NCBI RefSeq assembly: GCF_900100735.1
Contig: NZ_FNCJ01000001.1
Location: 496,001-560,000 of the forward strand
Origin: Paraburkholderia phenazinium
GTDB taxonomy: Bacteria; Pseudomonadota; Gammaproteobacteria; Burkholderiales; Burkholderiaceae
DNA length: 64,000 bases
Direction of reading: 5' to 3'
In this document: positions 29,068-38,461 of the stretch, piece by piece
Layout: each line of letters begins with the position of its first letter
How positions within the stretch are numbered: position 1 is the stretch's first letter
Notes under the pieces: model-generated
Told to the model about the DNA's origin: nothing
Seen by the model: the letters and a program-made list of their open reading frames with translations, nothing else
The model's database searches: none
Translations under genes and position numbers: made by a program

Positions 29068-29746
29068 GAAAGCCTCTTTAGTATGTGATTTCGTGCGGCG
29101 CTTCATGCCCCGCCAGTCTATTTCGCGCCTACTAGATATCACATCCGGCGCGTTTGTTTAATGGTTTGCCACGTATTTCGCATGAGCGCATGCGGATCTG
29201 TGCCGAGCGAGCGGGGCACGGACGCCGGGCCGCGGTCAATATCCCGGCACGAGTCGGGCAATGGCAGCGGAGGGAAAAGGACCAGGGCGGACCGATGGCG
29301 GAGCTTCCGGCGGACTAACCAGTTCTTAAATGCTGTGTGATTCCGCATACGCCAGGAGAAATTGTTTCCCTATTTGAATCAATTCCATAAAACTGACGCC
29401 GCCATTCCAGAAACAGATTTTATTCTGACGGATCCGTATGCAATAAACATCGGAAACAGTGAAATATCTATCGTGTTACAAATTTATCTCTGTGTTGTTT
29501 GAGAACGTTTGCTAGTATTTTCCGACGACGACAGTGATCCGCTGCAACATCTACTTCCCGCGGGTGCGCAGCGCCATGCGGCTTCCTGTCTCGTCCCGCA
29601 ATCTGTGAGTAATAGCAGGTCACCTGAATTCGCGCCAGCATTAAACGATTATTGACATTATTCGCTGATTTTTTATTTGCTTTCGGCAAAGGGGCTCGCT
29701 CGCTAGTCAATTCCGTTTGTCAATAGCACTAAAGTCAGGACATTAA
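29068..29746. other. Long AT-rich divergent intergenic region
   Basis: About 680 bp contains no convincing gene; short open frames here have poor codon use. The part from 29330 to 29745 is markedly AT-rich for this genome. It includes a TTGACA at about 29653 without a clear -10 partner. AGGACATTAA precedes the next start. It probably carries the regulatory sites of both the HAD lipoprotein and the envelope run. Confidence 0.5.
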
Positions 29747-30541
29747 ATGACCATCAAGCGACGCCTTGGCGCGAGTGCGGTATTGTGTGCGGCGGCTTTC
29801 TCATCAGCGGCCTACGCGCAGACCTCGGCAGACGATGCCAACAAGAGCAATAACCCGTTGAATCTGGCGCCCTCGTTCAACTTCCAAGACTACTACACCC
29901 CGAGTCTGTTCGGCGTGAGTGGCCACACGAATGCGCTGCTGTTGCGGCCAACCATTCCTGTGGGGCCGTTTGGCCCGATCGGTGTGCCGCAGATTTTTCG
30001 CGCCACCGTCCCCATCAACACGAATCCGGACCCAACGGGCGGCTACAACACCGGCCTCGGCGACATCAATCTGTTCGACATCTTTCTGCTGTCGCAGTCG
30101 GACGTGCAGATTGGCGTCGGCCCATTGATCACCGCGCCTACCGCCACCGACCCAAGCCTCGGCACCGGCAAATGGCAGGCCGGTCTGGCGGCCGTGGCCG
30201 TCAGCGCAACGAAAGCGCATCTGCTCGGCGCGCTGGTTCAGTGGCAGCACTCGTTTGCCGGACAAAGCGGCCGGCCGACCACCCAGTCGCTCACGGCCCA
30301 GCCGTTCGGCATCTTCAACCTGCCCGGCGGCTGGTACATCCGCTCCACCGGTATCTGGTCCTTCGACCTGCAGCACGGCACCTATTACATCCCGCTCGGC
30401 CTGGGCGCGGGCAAGGCGTGGAAGAGCGGGTCGACGATCTACAACGCGTACATCGAACCGCAGTATTCGGTCGCCCACTCCGGTCCGGGCGTGCCGCAAG
30501 TGACGATTTTTGCCGGGCTGAACCTGACGTTCGGCAAGTAG
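29747..30541 (+). CDS. Exported outer-membrane beta-barrel-like protein
   Basis: This 264-residue protein has a signal peptide that ends A-Y-A-Q. The rest is rich in alternating strands, with aromatic girdles and a terminal phenylalanine strand (L-N-L-T-F-G-K), as in outer-membrane barrels. The G-P-L-I-T-A-P-T-A-T and G-x-W-Q-A-G-L-A pattern resembles the transporter-like proteins linked to phenol and aromatic meta-pathways (Phenol_MetA_deg-like). The substrate is unknown. It is first in a run of five co-oriented genes for exported proteins, 25 bp before the next. Confidence 0.7.
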   Translation: MTIKRRLGASAVLCAAAFSSAAYAQTSADDANKSNNPLNLAPSFNFQDYYTPSLFGVSGHTNALLLRPTIPVGPFGPIGVPQIFRATVPINTNPDPTGGYNTGLGDINLFDIFLLSQSDVQIGVGPLITAPTATDPSLGTGKWQAGLAAVAVSATKAHLLGALVQWQHSFAGQSGRPTTQSLTAQPFGIFNLPGGWYIRSTGIWSFDLQHGTYYIPLGLGAGKAWKSGSTIYNAYIEPQYSVAHSGPGVPQVTIFAGLNLTFGK

Positions 30542-30566
30542 CCAACTTTATCTGAGAGGCCAATCT

Positions 30567-31982
30567 ATGAATGTTCCCAAGCTCCTGCGCATTGGCGCGA
30601 TATCCCTGGGGCTGACGCTCGCCATGCTGCCGCAACAGTACGCCAGCGCCCAGGCGAGCGCCGCTACGGCGACGGTAACCGCAACGCCCGAGGAAGCTCG
30701 CGGCATCGCCAAGGACGCGTTCATCTACGCATACCCGATGCTGTTCAACTACAAGACGCTGTACGAGCAAGTGCTCGATACGGACTCCAGGTCTTACGTG
30801 GGCGGCTTTGGCAAATTCCGCAACTACTCTCAACCGTACGGTCCCGAGAACAAGGACATCGTCACGCCCAACAACGACACGCCTTACTCGTGGGCGTGGC
30901 TCGATCTGCGCCGTGAACCGTGGGTGCTGACGGTGCCGGCCGTGCCGGACGACCGCTATTACGTGTTCCAGTGGATCGACCTGTTCACCTACAACTTCGC
31001 CTACGTCGGTTCGCGGACCACCGGCAACGGAGCGGGCCACTATCTGTTTGCCGGGCCTAACTGGCATGGCGATACGCCGAAGGGTATCGACAAGGTGTTC
31101 CGCTCGGAGACCGACATCATTCTCACCTTGGGGCGCACCGCGCTGAGCGGCCCGTCCGACGTGAAGAACGTTCAGGCGATCCAGCAGCATTACAACCTCA
31201 CGCCGCTGTCCGCGTTCGAACACAGCAGCGCGCCGCCTCCCGCGCCCAAGCTCACCTTCCCGAAGTGGGACGAAGCGCAGGCGACTTCGATCGATTTCAT
31301 CGCCTACCTGAACTTCATGCTGCAGTTCGCGCAGCCTACGCCGCCGTCTGAAGTCGAATTGATGCAGCGCTTCGCGAAGATCGGTATTGCACCCGGCCAG
31401 GCCTTCGATCCGGCCACGCTGCCACCTGCAACGCGCGAGGCGCTCGAACAAGGCGTAGCGGACGGCAAGGCGGCGCTCGCCGACGCCGAGAAGCACACGA
31501 CCGGTTCATTCAAGCTGTTCGGCAGCCGCCAGGATCTGAACGGCGACTACATGACCCGGGCGGTGGCGGCTGCGATGGGCATTTACGGCAACACCAAGGA
31601 AGAAGCGGTGTACGTCGGCACGCGCGTCAATGCGGACCATGAGCAGCTCGTGGGCTCCCAACCGTACGTGATCCACTTCGACAAGAAAGACCTGCCGCCC
31701 GCGAAGTTCTTCTGGTCGATGACGATGTACGACCTGCCGGCCCGCCATCTGGTCGCCAATCCGATCAATCGCTATTCGATCGGCGACCGCACCAAGGGCA
31801 TCCAGTACGGCGCCGACGGCTCGCTCGACATCTACGTCCAGCAGAACTCACCCGGCGCCGACAAGGAATCGAACTGGCTGCCCGCACCGGCAGGCCCCTA
31901 CACCGTGATCGCGCGCATCTACGGTCCCGACTCGTCGGTCTTCGACGGCACGTGGAAATTCCCGGTGCCGCAAAAGCGATGA
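30567..31982 (+). CDS. Exported DUF1254/DUF1214 protein, copy 1
   Basis: This 471-residue protein has a signal peptide cleaved after A-S-A. The N-terminal DUF1254 region has A-Y-P-M-L-F-N-Y and then T-P-N-N-D-T-P-Y-S-W-A-W-L-D-L. The C-terminal DUF1214 region has F-F-W-S-M-T-M-Y-D and, later, S-N-W-L-P-A-P. Both domains are widespread and have no firm biochemical role. The paralogue at 32014 shares the architecture, so the pair looks like an old duplication. AGAGGCC precedes the start. Confidence 0.85.
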   Translation: MNVPKLLRIGAISLGLTLAMLPQQYASAQASAATATVTATPEEARGIAKDAFIYAYPMLFNYKTLYEQVLDTDSRSYVGGFGKFRNYSQPYGPENKDIVTPNNDTPYSWAWLDLRREPWVLTVPAVPDDRYYVFQWIDLFTYNFAYVGSRTTGNGAGHYLFAGPNWHGDTPKGIDKVFRSETDIILTLGRTALSGPSDVKNVQAIQQHYNLTPLSAFEHSSAPPPAPKLTFPKWDEAQATSIDFIAYLNFMLQFAQPTPPSEVELMQRFAKIGIAPGQAFDPATLPPATREALEQGVADGKAALADAEKHTTGSFKLFGSRQDLNGDYMTRAVAAAMGIYGNTKEEAVYVGTRVNADHEQLVGSQPYVIHFDKKDLPPAKFFWSMTMYDLPARHLVANPINRYSIGDRTKGIQYGADGSLDIYVQQNSPGADKESNWLPAPAGPYTVIARIYGPDSSVFDGTWKFPVPQKR

Positions 31983-32013
31983 ACACACACACATGGACGA
32001 CACGGAGCCCGAG

Positions 32014-33486
32014 ATGAACAAGAAAACCGCAACATGGGTCACGGCTGCCGTACTGGCCTCGCTGGCCAGCCCGATTCTCGCGAGGGCGGCTACCGCCCAG
32101 GCCGGGGCTGCTACGGCCGTCTCGGTGCCGGGCCCGGTGCAAGGCTACGCGATCTCAGACGCGTATGCGCGGCTGGTGGCGCGCCAGACCTACTTCTGGG
32201 CATGGCCGATGGTGAACGTCTACAACCGCCTGCTGGCGATGAAGCAGGTGCCGCAGCCCGGTCTGAATGGCGGAATTGTGCCGGTGGCGCCGCCCAATCA
32301 CCTGGCGATGCTGCACGACTATATCGAGCCGCAGGAGCGCTTCGTGGCGTGTCCGAACCAGGACGTGGTCTACGGTTCGGCGATCGTCGACCTGAACGAG
32401 ACACCGGTGGTGGTGCAGGTGCCGGATTTTGGCCAGCGCTTCTGGGTGTATCAGGCGGTCGATTTGCGTACCGACGGCTTTGCCAGCCTCGGCAAGCTAT
32501 ACGGCACGAAGCCCGGCTTCTACCTGTTCGTGGGACCTGACTGGCACGGCCAGGTGCCCAAGGGCATCCGCCAGGTGTTCCGCTCGAGCACCGCGGTGGG
32601 CAGTTTCATTCCGCGCGTGTTCATGGACGACACCCCGGAGGACCGGGTTGCCGTCCAGGCGGTCATCAGCAAGATTGGCCTCTACCCGCTGAGCGACTAT
32701 GACGGCAAGGTGAAGGTGACCGACTGGTCCGCGCTGCCGAAATTCGGCTCAGGCGAGGCGAGCGCCGAAGAAATCAAATGGGTGGACCCGGAGAAGTTCT
32801 GGGACGAACTGCCCACGGTGCTCGACCAGACCCCGCCGCAACCCGGCGAGGAGGCGCTGTACGCACAAGCGAGAGCGCTGCTGGCCGTCGCGCGAAGGGA
32901 TCCGGCCATCAAGTCCGCCATCGTGGACGAAGCAACGCAGACGGACGCCAGGATGGTCGCGCCGCTGTTCAACTTCAACACGTTCGGCAAGCCGCTGCCG
33001 GCGCACTGGAACACTATCAGCAACGGCGCGCAATTCGGCACCGACTACTTCACGCGTACGGCGGTGGCGAAGTCGAACATCTTCGTCAACAAGCCCAACG
33101 AGACGAAGTACTTCTATGCCGACGCCGATTCCGCAGGCGCGCGGCTCAACGGCGGCCAGCGCTACACCGTCACGTTCCCCAAGGGGCAACTGCCGCCGGT
33201 CAAGGGCTTCTGGTCGCTGACGCTGTACAACGCGCATCACTTCTTCTCGCCGAACGATCAGAAACGGTATTCGCTGGGCACGAAGAACAAAAACCTGAAA
33301 TACAACGACGACGGCTCACTGACGCTCTACGTGCAGAGTTCGACGCCAGGTGCCGGCAAGGAAGACAACTGGCTGCCGGCGCCGGCCAACGAAGACTTCT
33401 CCCTGTACGTGCGGGCCTATTGGCCGGAACAGGCCGCGCTCGACGGCACGTGGACGCCGCCGGCTGTTGTGCATGAAACGCAGTAG
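32014..33486 (+). CDS. Exported DUF1254/DUF1214 protein, copy 2
   Basis: This 490-residue protein starts at M-N-K-K-T-A-T-W; an upstream ATG at 31993 is less likely because GGAG sits ahead of 32014. The signal peptide ends at A-T-A-Q. The DUF1254 motif A-W-P-M-V-N-V-Y-N-R and the segment C-P-N-Q-D-V-V-Y-G replace the T-P-N-N-D-T of copy 1. The DUF1214 end has F-W-S-L-T-L-Y-N and D-N-W-L-P-A-P. The altered N-terminal motif suggests that the two copies have different ligands. It lies 31 bp after copy 1. Confidence 0.85.
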   Translation: MNKKTATWVTAAVLASLASPILARAATAQAGAATAVSVPGPVQGYAISDAYARLVARQTYFWAWPMVNVYNRLLAMKQVPQPGLNGGIVPVAPPNHLAMLHDYIEPQERFVACPNQDVVYGSAIVDLNETPVVVQVPDFGQRFWVYQAVDLRTDGFASLGKLYGTKPGFYLFVGPDWHGQVPKGIRQVFRSSTAVGSFIPRVFMDDTPEDRVAVQAVISKIGLYPLSDYDGKVKVTDWSALPKFGSGEASAEEIKWVDPEKFWDELPTVLDQTPPQPGEEALYAQARALLAVARRDPAIKSAIVDEATQTDARMVAPLFNFNTFGKPLPAHWNTISNGAQFGTDYFTRTAVAKSNIFVNKPNETKYFYADADSAGARLNGGQRYTVTFPKGQLPPVKGFWSLTLYNAHHFFSPNDQKRYSLGTKNKNLKYNDDGSLTLYVQSSTPGAGKEDNWLPAPANEDFSLYVRAYWPEQAALDGTWTPPAVVHETQ

Positions 33487-33588
33487 CCGGCTTGCATGGG
33501 CATGACATCAGGAAAGCTTAGTAAATGTTGAAGGTATCGGTAACCTTGCTGGCCATGGCAGGCCCGGCGTCAATGTGTGAGGATCGCT

Positions 33589-34563
33589 ATGAGTAAGCGT
33601 CGCCCCTTGTTCCCAAGCCATCGTGTTGTCGCGCGGCTGTCTGCCGGCGCCTTCGTCACCGTCGCCGGCATCGCGCTTTCGCCGCAGGCCCAGGCGACGG
33701 AAAGCGGCATCGGCCGCCCGATCACCGGCATGCAGATCGCGCCGTATGCCGGCATCGTGCCGCCCACCGACGACTGGATCGTGTCGATCACCTCGATTTA
33801 CTACGAGGGCTCGCTCGGCGCGAGCAAGACGATTCCGATCGCCGGTAAAATCACGGCCGGTCTTGACTATCACATCTCGTACAACATCGTGAATGCGATC
33901 AAGACCTGGGGCATCACCGCCGGCGGCTGGAACTTTGCGTCGTCGTTTGGTGTGCCGCTTCAGTACACCGGGGTTTCTTCGTTTCATGGCATCTTGCCTG
34001 ACGACCATGCCACGCAGTTTGCCGATATCTTCTTTACGCCGGTGGTGGCGGGTTACCACCTGACCAAGACCGATCACGTCGCATTGAGCTTGCAGATCTA
34101 CGCGCCGACCGGCGCGTATAACACCGACCGGCTCGCCAACGCCGGGCAGAACACGTGGACCTTCACGCCGACGGTCGCCTACACCAAGCTGCTGCCGAAG
34201 GAAAATATCGAGCTGTCGCTGAATTACGGCGTGGAGTTCTACACCACCAACAACCAGACGCAATATCACAACGCACCGGTCAGCGTGCTCGATCTGCTGG
34301 CCCTCAAGCGCTTCGGTGGCGGCTGGGGTGTGGGCGTGGTGGGCGGCTATATCCAGCAGCTCGGCCATGACACCGGCGGTCTCGCAGACATTGTGGGCGG
34401 CGCGCAAGGGCACTCGGTGGGCATCGGGCCGATGGTCACGTGGAACGGCAAGATCAGCAAGACGCCGGTGGGCGCGACGCTGCGCTGGGTCAACGAATTC
34501 AACGTGAGCAACCGGCCGAAGGGCAATGCGGTCGAGTTGTCGCTTAACGCGACGTTCCAGTAA
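33589..34563 (+). CDS. SphA/Phenol_MetA_deg-like outer-membrane protein
   Basis: This 324-residue protein starts at ATG 33589, seven bases after GAGG. The signal peptide ends near A-Q-A. Strand-rich sequence follows, with G-M-Q-I-A-P-Y-A-G and G-A-Y-N-T-D-R-L-A-N-A-G-Q-N, motifs of the SphA family whose members sit with aromatic degradation genes and are thought to help hydrophobic compounds cross the outer membrane. The last strand ends in aromatic-Gln (T-F-Q), as in barrels. The role here is inferred from family and company only. Confidence 0.8.
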   Translation: MSKRRPLFPSHRVVARLSAGAFVTVAGIALSPQAQATESGIGRPITGMQIAPYAGIVPPTDDWIVSITSIYYEGSLGASKTIPIAGKITAGLDYHISYNIVNAIKTWGITAGGWNFASSFGVPLQYTGVSSFHGILPDDHATQFADIFFTPVVAGYHLTKTDHVALSLQIYAPTGAYNTDRLANAGQNTWTFTPTVAYTKLLPKENIELSLNYGVEFYTTNNQTQYHNAPVSVLDLLALKRFGGGWGVGVVGGYIQQLGHDTGGLADIVGGAQGHSVGIGPMVTWNGKISKTPVGATLRWVNEFNVSNRPKGNAVELSLNATFQ

Positions 34564-34578
34564 CGGAGGCACTGCGCG

Positions 34579-35811
34579 TTGGGACGCCATCTGAGGGCAG
34601 CGCGAGCGCATAGCGGAGTGCGGCCGCCCGCCGGTTCGCGGTTCGGGCGCAGGCCGTGTGCGTCGGTGGTGGCGGCCTTTGTGCTGCTAGCCGCCTTGAG
34701 TGCGTTGAACGGCCCAGCCTCCCGTGCTGCGTCGAGATTCACCGACCCTCAAGACGGCGCTTTCGACCTGAGCGATCTGCTGCTCGATCACAGTGGCGTA
34801 TTGCCGGTGCCGACGCTGATTACCGAGCCGGCCGTCGGCTATGGCCTTGGCCTGGGGCTGCTGTACTTCTCGATGCCGAAAAAGCGCGCCGCCGACGATG
34901 CTTCCGGGGCGACTGCCACCGGTGCCGCCGACAGCGCTACGCCGACGCCACCCAACATCACCGGGGTTGGCGGCTTCGCCACCGGCACCCATAGCTGGGG
35001 TGCGGGCCTGGTGCACTTCCACACGTGGGACGACGACCGTATCCGCTATCTCGGCGTGGTCGGCAAGGTGGGGCTGCATCTGAACTACTACGGCCTCCTC
35101 AATCAACCACGGGCGTATCAACTGGACGGCCTTGCGGTGGTTCAGCAAGTGCTGTTCCGCATCGGCAACAGCCGCTGGTACGTCGGCCCGCGCTACACGT
35201 ACTTCGATGCGCAGACCCGCTTTGCTTTCGCGACGCCGCTGCCGAGTGGCATTGGCGATTTTCAGCGGGACCAGCGGGTCGCCAAGGGCGGGGTGGTGGT
35301 CGACTACGATTCGCGCGACAACATCTTTTACCCCACGCGCGGCATCTACGCGGAATTCGAGGGCGATCTCGCGCGGGGCGGACTGGGCAGCTCCACCAAC
35401 TTCCAGGAGCAGACTGCACGCGGCTATCAGTGGATCCCGTTATCCTCGACGTGGGTACTCGGGCTGCGCGCCGACACCGGTTTTTCGCAGGGGAACATTC
35501 CGTTCTTTGCGCAGCCTTATGTATCGCTGCGCGGTGTCTCGGACGCTAAATTCCAGGACAGCAACCAGCTCACCGGAGAAATCGAACTACGCTGGAATGT
35601 GACGCCGCGCTGGTCAGTGCTCGGCTTCGGCGGCGTAGGGAAGGCTTACGGGCATCTGCACTCGTTTTCCGACGCACCGACCGCCTTCGGCTACGGCACC
35701 GGCTTTCGCTATCTGATCGCGCGCAAGCTCGGCGTAACGATGGGCATCGATGTGGCGCACGGGCCGGGGCAGAACGCCTTTTATGTGCAGGTGGGCAGCG
35801 CCTGGCGTTGA
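34579..35811 (+). CDS. BamA/TamA-like surface antigen barrel without POTRA domains
   Basis: The probable start is TTG 34579, behind GGAGG, giving 410 residues. A signal-like hydrophobic stretch (A-A-F-V-L-L-A-A-L) lies at about 30-45. The rest is a strand-rich domain of the bacterial surface antigen type, with the D-Y-D-S-R-D-N-I-F-Y-P-T-R-G motif and G-F-G-G-V-G-K-A. There are no POTRA repeats, so it is a lone barrel rather than an assembly factor. It is the last gene of the five-gene run, 15 bp after the SphA-like gene. Confidence 0.8.
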   Translation: MGRHLRAARAHSGVRPPAGSRFGRRPCASVVAAFVLLAALSALNGPASRAASRFTDPQDGAFDLSDLLLDHSGVLPVPTLITEPAVGYGLGLGLLYFSMPKKRAADDASGATATGAADSATPTPPNITGVGGFATGTHSWGAGLVHFHTWDDDRIRYLGVVGKVGLHLNYYGLLNQPRAYQLDGLAVVQQVLFRIGNSRWYVGPRYTYFDAQTRFAFATPLPSGIGDFQRDQRVAKGGVVVDYDSRDNIFYPTRGIYAEFEGDLARGGLGSSTNFQEQTARGYQWIPLSSTWVLGLRADTGFSQGNIPFFAQPYVSLRGVSDAKFQDSNQLTGEIELRWNVTPRWSVLGFGGVGKAYGHLHSFSDAPTAFGYGTGFRYLIARKLGVTMGIDVAHGPGQNAFYVQVGSAWR

Positions 35812-35907
35812 TCTACCCAGGTTTCTCTACTACGCCACCTGCCTCATGTGTCTCGACTGGATGCGATTCCCGCAGCAACGAACCAGCAACGGGACCGCAC
35901 CGCAACG

Positions 35908-36630
35908 TCACACGTGAAAATAACCCGTGCAGGAATCGAACGGCAGACGCTTCAGTTCGATCTTGTTCAGATTCACCACTTCGCGCAACGCGCTCGTCTC
36001 GCCGGGGAAATTCCGGTATGCGACTTCATCGAGCACCACGATTGCGCCCTTCGGCATATACGGGAGGAAGGTTTCCAGCGCAACCTTGGTTGATGCGTAG
36101 AGATCCGTATCGAGGATCAGCATGGCGACCACCAGATCGGGGCGTGTCTTGACGAACTCCGGAACCGTCTTGACGATATCGCCCTTGACGAGTTCACAAC
36201 GCGGAATGCGATTGACCGGTCGCACCAGATCGTTGGCTTCGATCATGGTTTCGATCAGCGACATGTCGGTGTCCGAAAACATCGTCGTATTGATGTCGTC
36301 AGGATCGTGCTGCGCATCGATGCCGGTAAACCCTTCGAAGGTGTCGAAGCCGATGATGGAGCGATTGATCGCATACGGTTCGAGAATCGTCGACAGATGC
36401 ATATAAAGCATCAGCGAGTTCGCCTTATAGACCCCGCATTCGACAATCGCACCGGGTACGTCCAGCACCTTCTTGAAGAGTTCCATGCGCGACAGCGCAG
36501 TGGTCACCGTAATCCGGTCAGCGAACACGAACGGCGCACTTGCGACGTAGCTTGCGTCGACCCGGTTTAATACCTCGGCACGCTTGGCACCGAACGCCTT
36601 CTCGGCCTCGGTTTGTCTGCGCTTGGTCAT
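35908..36630 (-). CDS. TylF/MycF-type sugar O-methyltransferase
   Basis: This 240-residue SAM-dependent methyltransferase resembles macrocin O-methyltransferase TylF. The S-adenosylmethionine region is V-E-C-G-V-Y-K-A-N-S, then F-D-T-F-E-G-F and the metal-site-like I-L-D-T-D-L-Y-A-S-T segment. TylF enzymes methylate hydroxyls of deoxy sugars. Its start overlaps the stop of the upstream dioxygenase-like gene by four bases, so the two are translationally coupled. The context is a nucleotide-sugar and flagellin cluster, so a glycan tailoring role is likely. Confidence 0.85.
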   Translation of the reverse strand: MTKRRQTEAEKAFGAKRAEVLNRVDASYVASAPFVFADRITVTTALSRMELFKKVLDVPGAIVECGVYKANSLMLYMHLSTILEPYAINRSIIGFDTFEGFTGIDAQHDPDDINTTMFSDTDMSLIETMIEANDLVRPVNRIPRCELVKGDIVKTVPEFVKTRPDLVVAMLILDTDLYASTKVALETFLPYMPKGAIVVLDEVAYRNFPGETSALREVVNLNKIELKRLPFDSCTGYFHV

Positions 36631-37493
36631 ACTGTTAGTCCTTCGAAAGGTTTGAAACTGTCCGCGTGGAAATAGTCTTTAAAACCGGCCTCCGCGTCCG
36701 CGCATCCGTTGTCGACGTTGATCGCGCCGCGACCGGCCTTCATATCGCCAATGTGCATGAGCCGGAAATCGACGCTAAAGCGTGTGCAATCCGTCAGATT
36801 CGGGACGGTTCCGTGCAAGTGCACGCCGGAGAAGATGAGCATCTCCCCAGCATTGGGCGCGACGCGCAATTCGGCGCTGGTGCTCACTTCTTCGAGTGGT
36901 ACAGGATGCGGCCGGGTTTCTTCCTTGACATTGCTCGAGGCACGCCAGCGTTCGTTGCCGATCCAGTCGGTCAATTGCCAGTCGGCTGAGGAGTTCTTGA
37001 CGGGGACCGTGAAGTACGACGGGTTAATCATCATCGTCTGGTCGGGCGTGATGCCATACACCGGCATCCAGGTGTTGAGCTGGCACTGAACCGCTCCATA
37101 CCACGTATCACGATGCGGCTTGTACGCATAGCTAATACCAGCATGCAGGTACTCGTAGTGTGGCACGACACGCAGGCGCGGGACGTCGAACAGGTAATCG
37201 GCCGGATCCTCGCCAAGCTCGACGACGAACCCTCGGATAATTTCCTTCACTTCACCACTGTTGGTGAAATAGCCCTTCAGCCGCGTCACGTTGGAGACGA
37301 ACTCCTCGACGGGCATAAGCCGGTGAATCGAACGATGGTCCACTACCCCTTCAAAAACATGGGAAATGCTATGTACCGCGAACTCACGCATCCGCTGTGC
37401 CGCTTGCAGCCCGGTTTCAAGGAAAATCGCACCGTTATAGATGGCTTCTTTCAGACTGGCGCTGCTTCGAGATTGATTGACGTATAGATCCAT
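36627..37493 (-). CDS. 2-oxoglutarate/Fe(II) dioxygenase-like protein
   Basis: This 288-residue protein starts at ATG 37493 (M-D-L-Y-V-N-Q-S). A longer in-frame reading is GC-rich noise. A candidate iron triad is visible: H-R-D in Y-K-P-H-R-D-T-W-Y-G, and H-L-H-G-T-V-P-N followed by R-F-S-V-D-F-R, in which Arg would hold 2-oxoglutarate. This arrangement is known in phytanoyl-CoA-dioxygenase-like and small-molecule hydroxylases. Coupled by a four-base overlap to the TylF methyltransferase, it may hydroxylate the sugar or acyl group that is then methylated. The exact substrate is unknown. Confidence 0.7.
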   Translation of the reverse strand: MDLYVNQSRSSASLKEAIYNGAIFLETGLQAAQRMREFAVHSISHVFEGVVDHRSIHRLMPVEEFVSNVTRLKGYFTNSGEVKEIIRGFVVELGEDPADYLFDVPRLRVVPHYEYLHAGISYAYKPHRDTWYGAVQCQLNTWMPVYGITPDQTMMINPSYFTVPVKNSSADWQLTDWIGNERWRASSNVKEETRPHPVPLEEVSTSAELRVAPNAGEMLIFSGVHLHGTVPNLTDCTRFSVDFRLMHIGDMKAGRGAINVDNGCADAEAGFKDYFHADSFKPFEGLTV

Positions 37494-37674
37494 GGTTCGT
37501 CCCACACACTGGTTTCGCTGCGCTTGTCGCCGCCTCAATGCCGCCGTCACGCGAACTGCGCCGCTCGCGTAAATGCCGGGCCTGGTTCTCCGGCCACCGC
37601 CACACAACCTTCGGCAGTACAGCGAGGTCGGCCTACCTGCATTGTTTCGCAGTATGTCTGAGGTCGACCCGCCT

Positions 37675-37741
37675 CAAGCCGGCAAATTGAAGTGAGATTC
37701 GGGTCCAATTTGACCAATAAGGCGACTGGTGGAGTGTTAGG
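37675..37741 (+). promoter_or_regulatory. Promoter and operator region of the NeuD-like gene
   Basis: CAAATTG (37683-37689) and CAATTTG (37706-37712) form a perfect 7-bp inverted repeat around a GGGTCC core. The TTGACC (37710-37715) that follows could be a -35 box, with a GTGTTA-like -10 about 18 bp later. A 38-bp block here is 32/38 identical to one in front of the DegT gene on the other strand. Its end is about 60 bp before the ATG. Confidence 0.5.
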
Positions 37742-37771
37742 CTAATCAGGCGCTTAACAAGGATGGTGGGA

Positions 37772-38443
37772 ATGGCCAGGCCAGATATCGTGTTGTGGGG
37801 CGGAACCGGGCAAGCCAAGGTGCTGCGTGAATTGATCGGTGACGATTTTGCTCTGCAGGCCGTGTTCGACAACAGCCCGACCGTGGCGCCGCCGTTTGCG
37901 GATATTCCGTTGATCCGCGGCTGGAACGGCTTTCTCGAATGGCATGCGGCGCGTGAGCCGCGTCCCTGCCATTTCCTTGTGGCGATCGGCGGCGATCGCG
38001 GCAAGGTTCGCGTGGAGATTCAAGCGCAGCTCGAGCGTGCCGGGCTGCTTGCCGCGGTTGCGGTGCATCGGACTGCCTTCGTTGCTCGCAACGCCCGCCT
38101 CGGTCCTGGCAGCCAGATCCTCGCCCAGGCCGCCGTATGCGTCGAAGCCGAGGTTGGCACCGCATGCATCGTCAATACTAGCGCCAGTGTCGATCACGAG
38201 TGCTGGCTCGGCCACGGCGTGCACGTGGCCCCGGGCGCCCATCTCGCCGGCGAGGTGCAGGTGGGCGATTTCAGCATGATCGGGGCGGGCGCGACGGTCT
38301 TGCCGCGCATCAGGATCGGCCGTCACTGTGTCGTCGGCGCAGGCGCGGTGGTGACGCGCGACCTGCCCGATGGCGCGGTGGCCTATGGCAATCCGGCCCG
38401 CATCGTTCGCTACGCGAGCGAGCCGCCTGCTACACCGGCCTGA
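37772..38443 (+). CDS. NeuD/PglD-family sugar acyltransferase
   Basis: The probable start is ATG 37772, with AAGGA nine bases upstream, giving 223 residues; an ATG at 37763 has no ribosome site. The N-terminus has a nucleotide-binding-like V-L-W-G-G-T-G-Q-A-K segment. The C-terminal half is a left-handed beta-helix of hexapeptide repeats (A-P-G-A-H-L-A-G-E-V and I-G-A-G-A-T-V-L-P). PglD and NeuD proteins acylate amino or hydroxy groups on nucleotide sugars. Convergent with the DegT aminotransferase and 18 bp from it, it probably N-acylates the 4-amino sugar that enzyme makes. Confidence 0.9.
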   Translation: MARPDIVLWGGTGQAKVLRELIGDDFALQAVFDNSPTVAPPFADIPLIRGWNGFLEWHAAREPRPCHFLVAIGGDRGKVRVEIQAQLERAGLLAAVAVHRTAFVARNARLGPGSQILAQAAVCVEAEVGTACIVNTSASVDHECWLGHGVHVAPGAHLAGEVQVGDFSMIGAGATVLPRIRIGRHCVVGAGAVVTRDLPDGAVAYGNPARIVRYASEPPATPA

Positions 38444-38461
38444 AGCCGGAGAGCTGAAAGC

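Noticed and set aside
29468..29710. 80-codon minus-strand frame in the AT-rich gap
   Set aside because: It has no ribosome site or family resemblance, and its codon use is unlike genes of this region.
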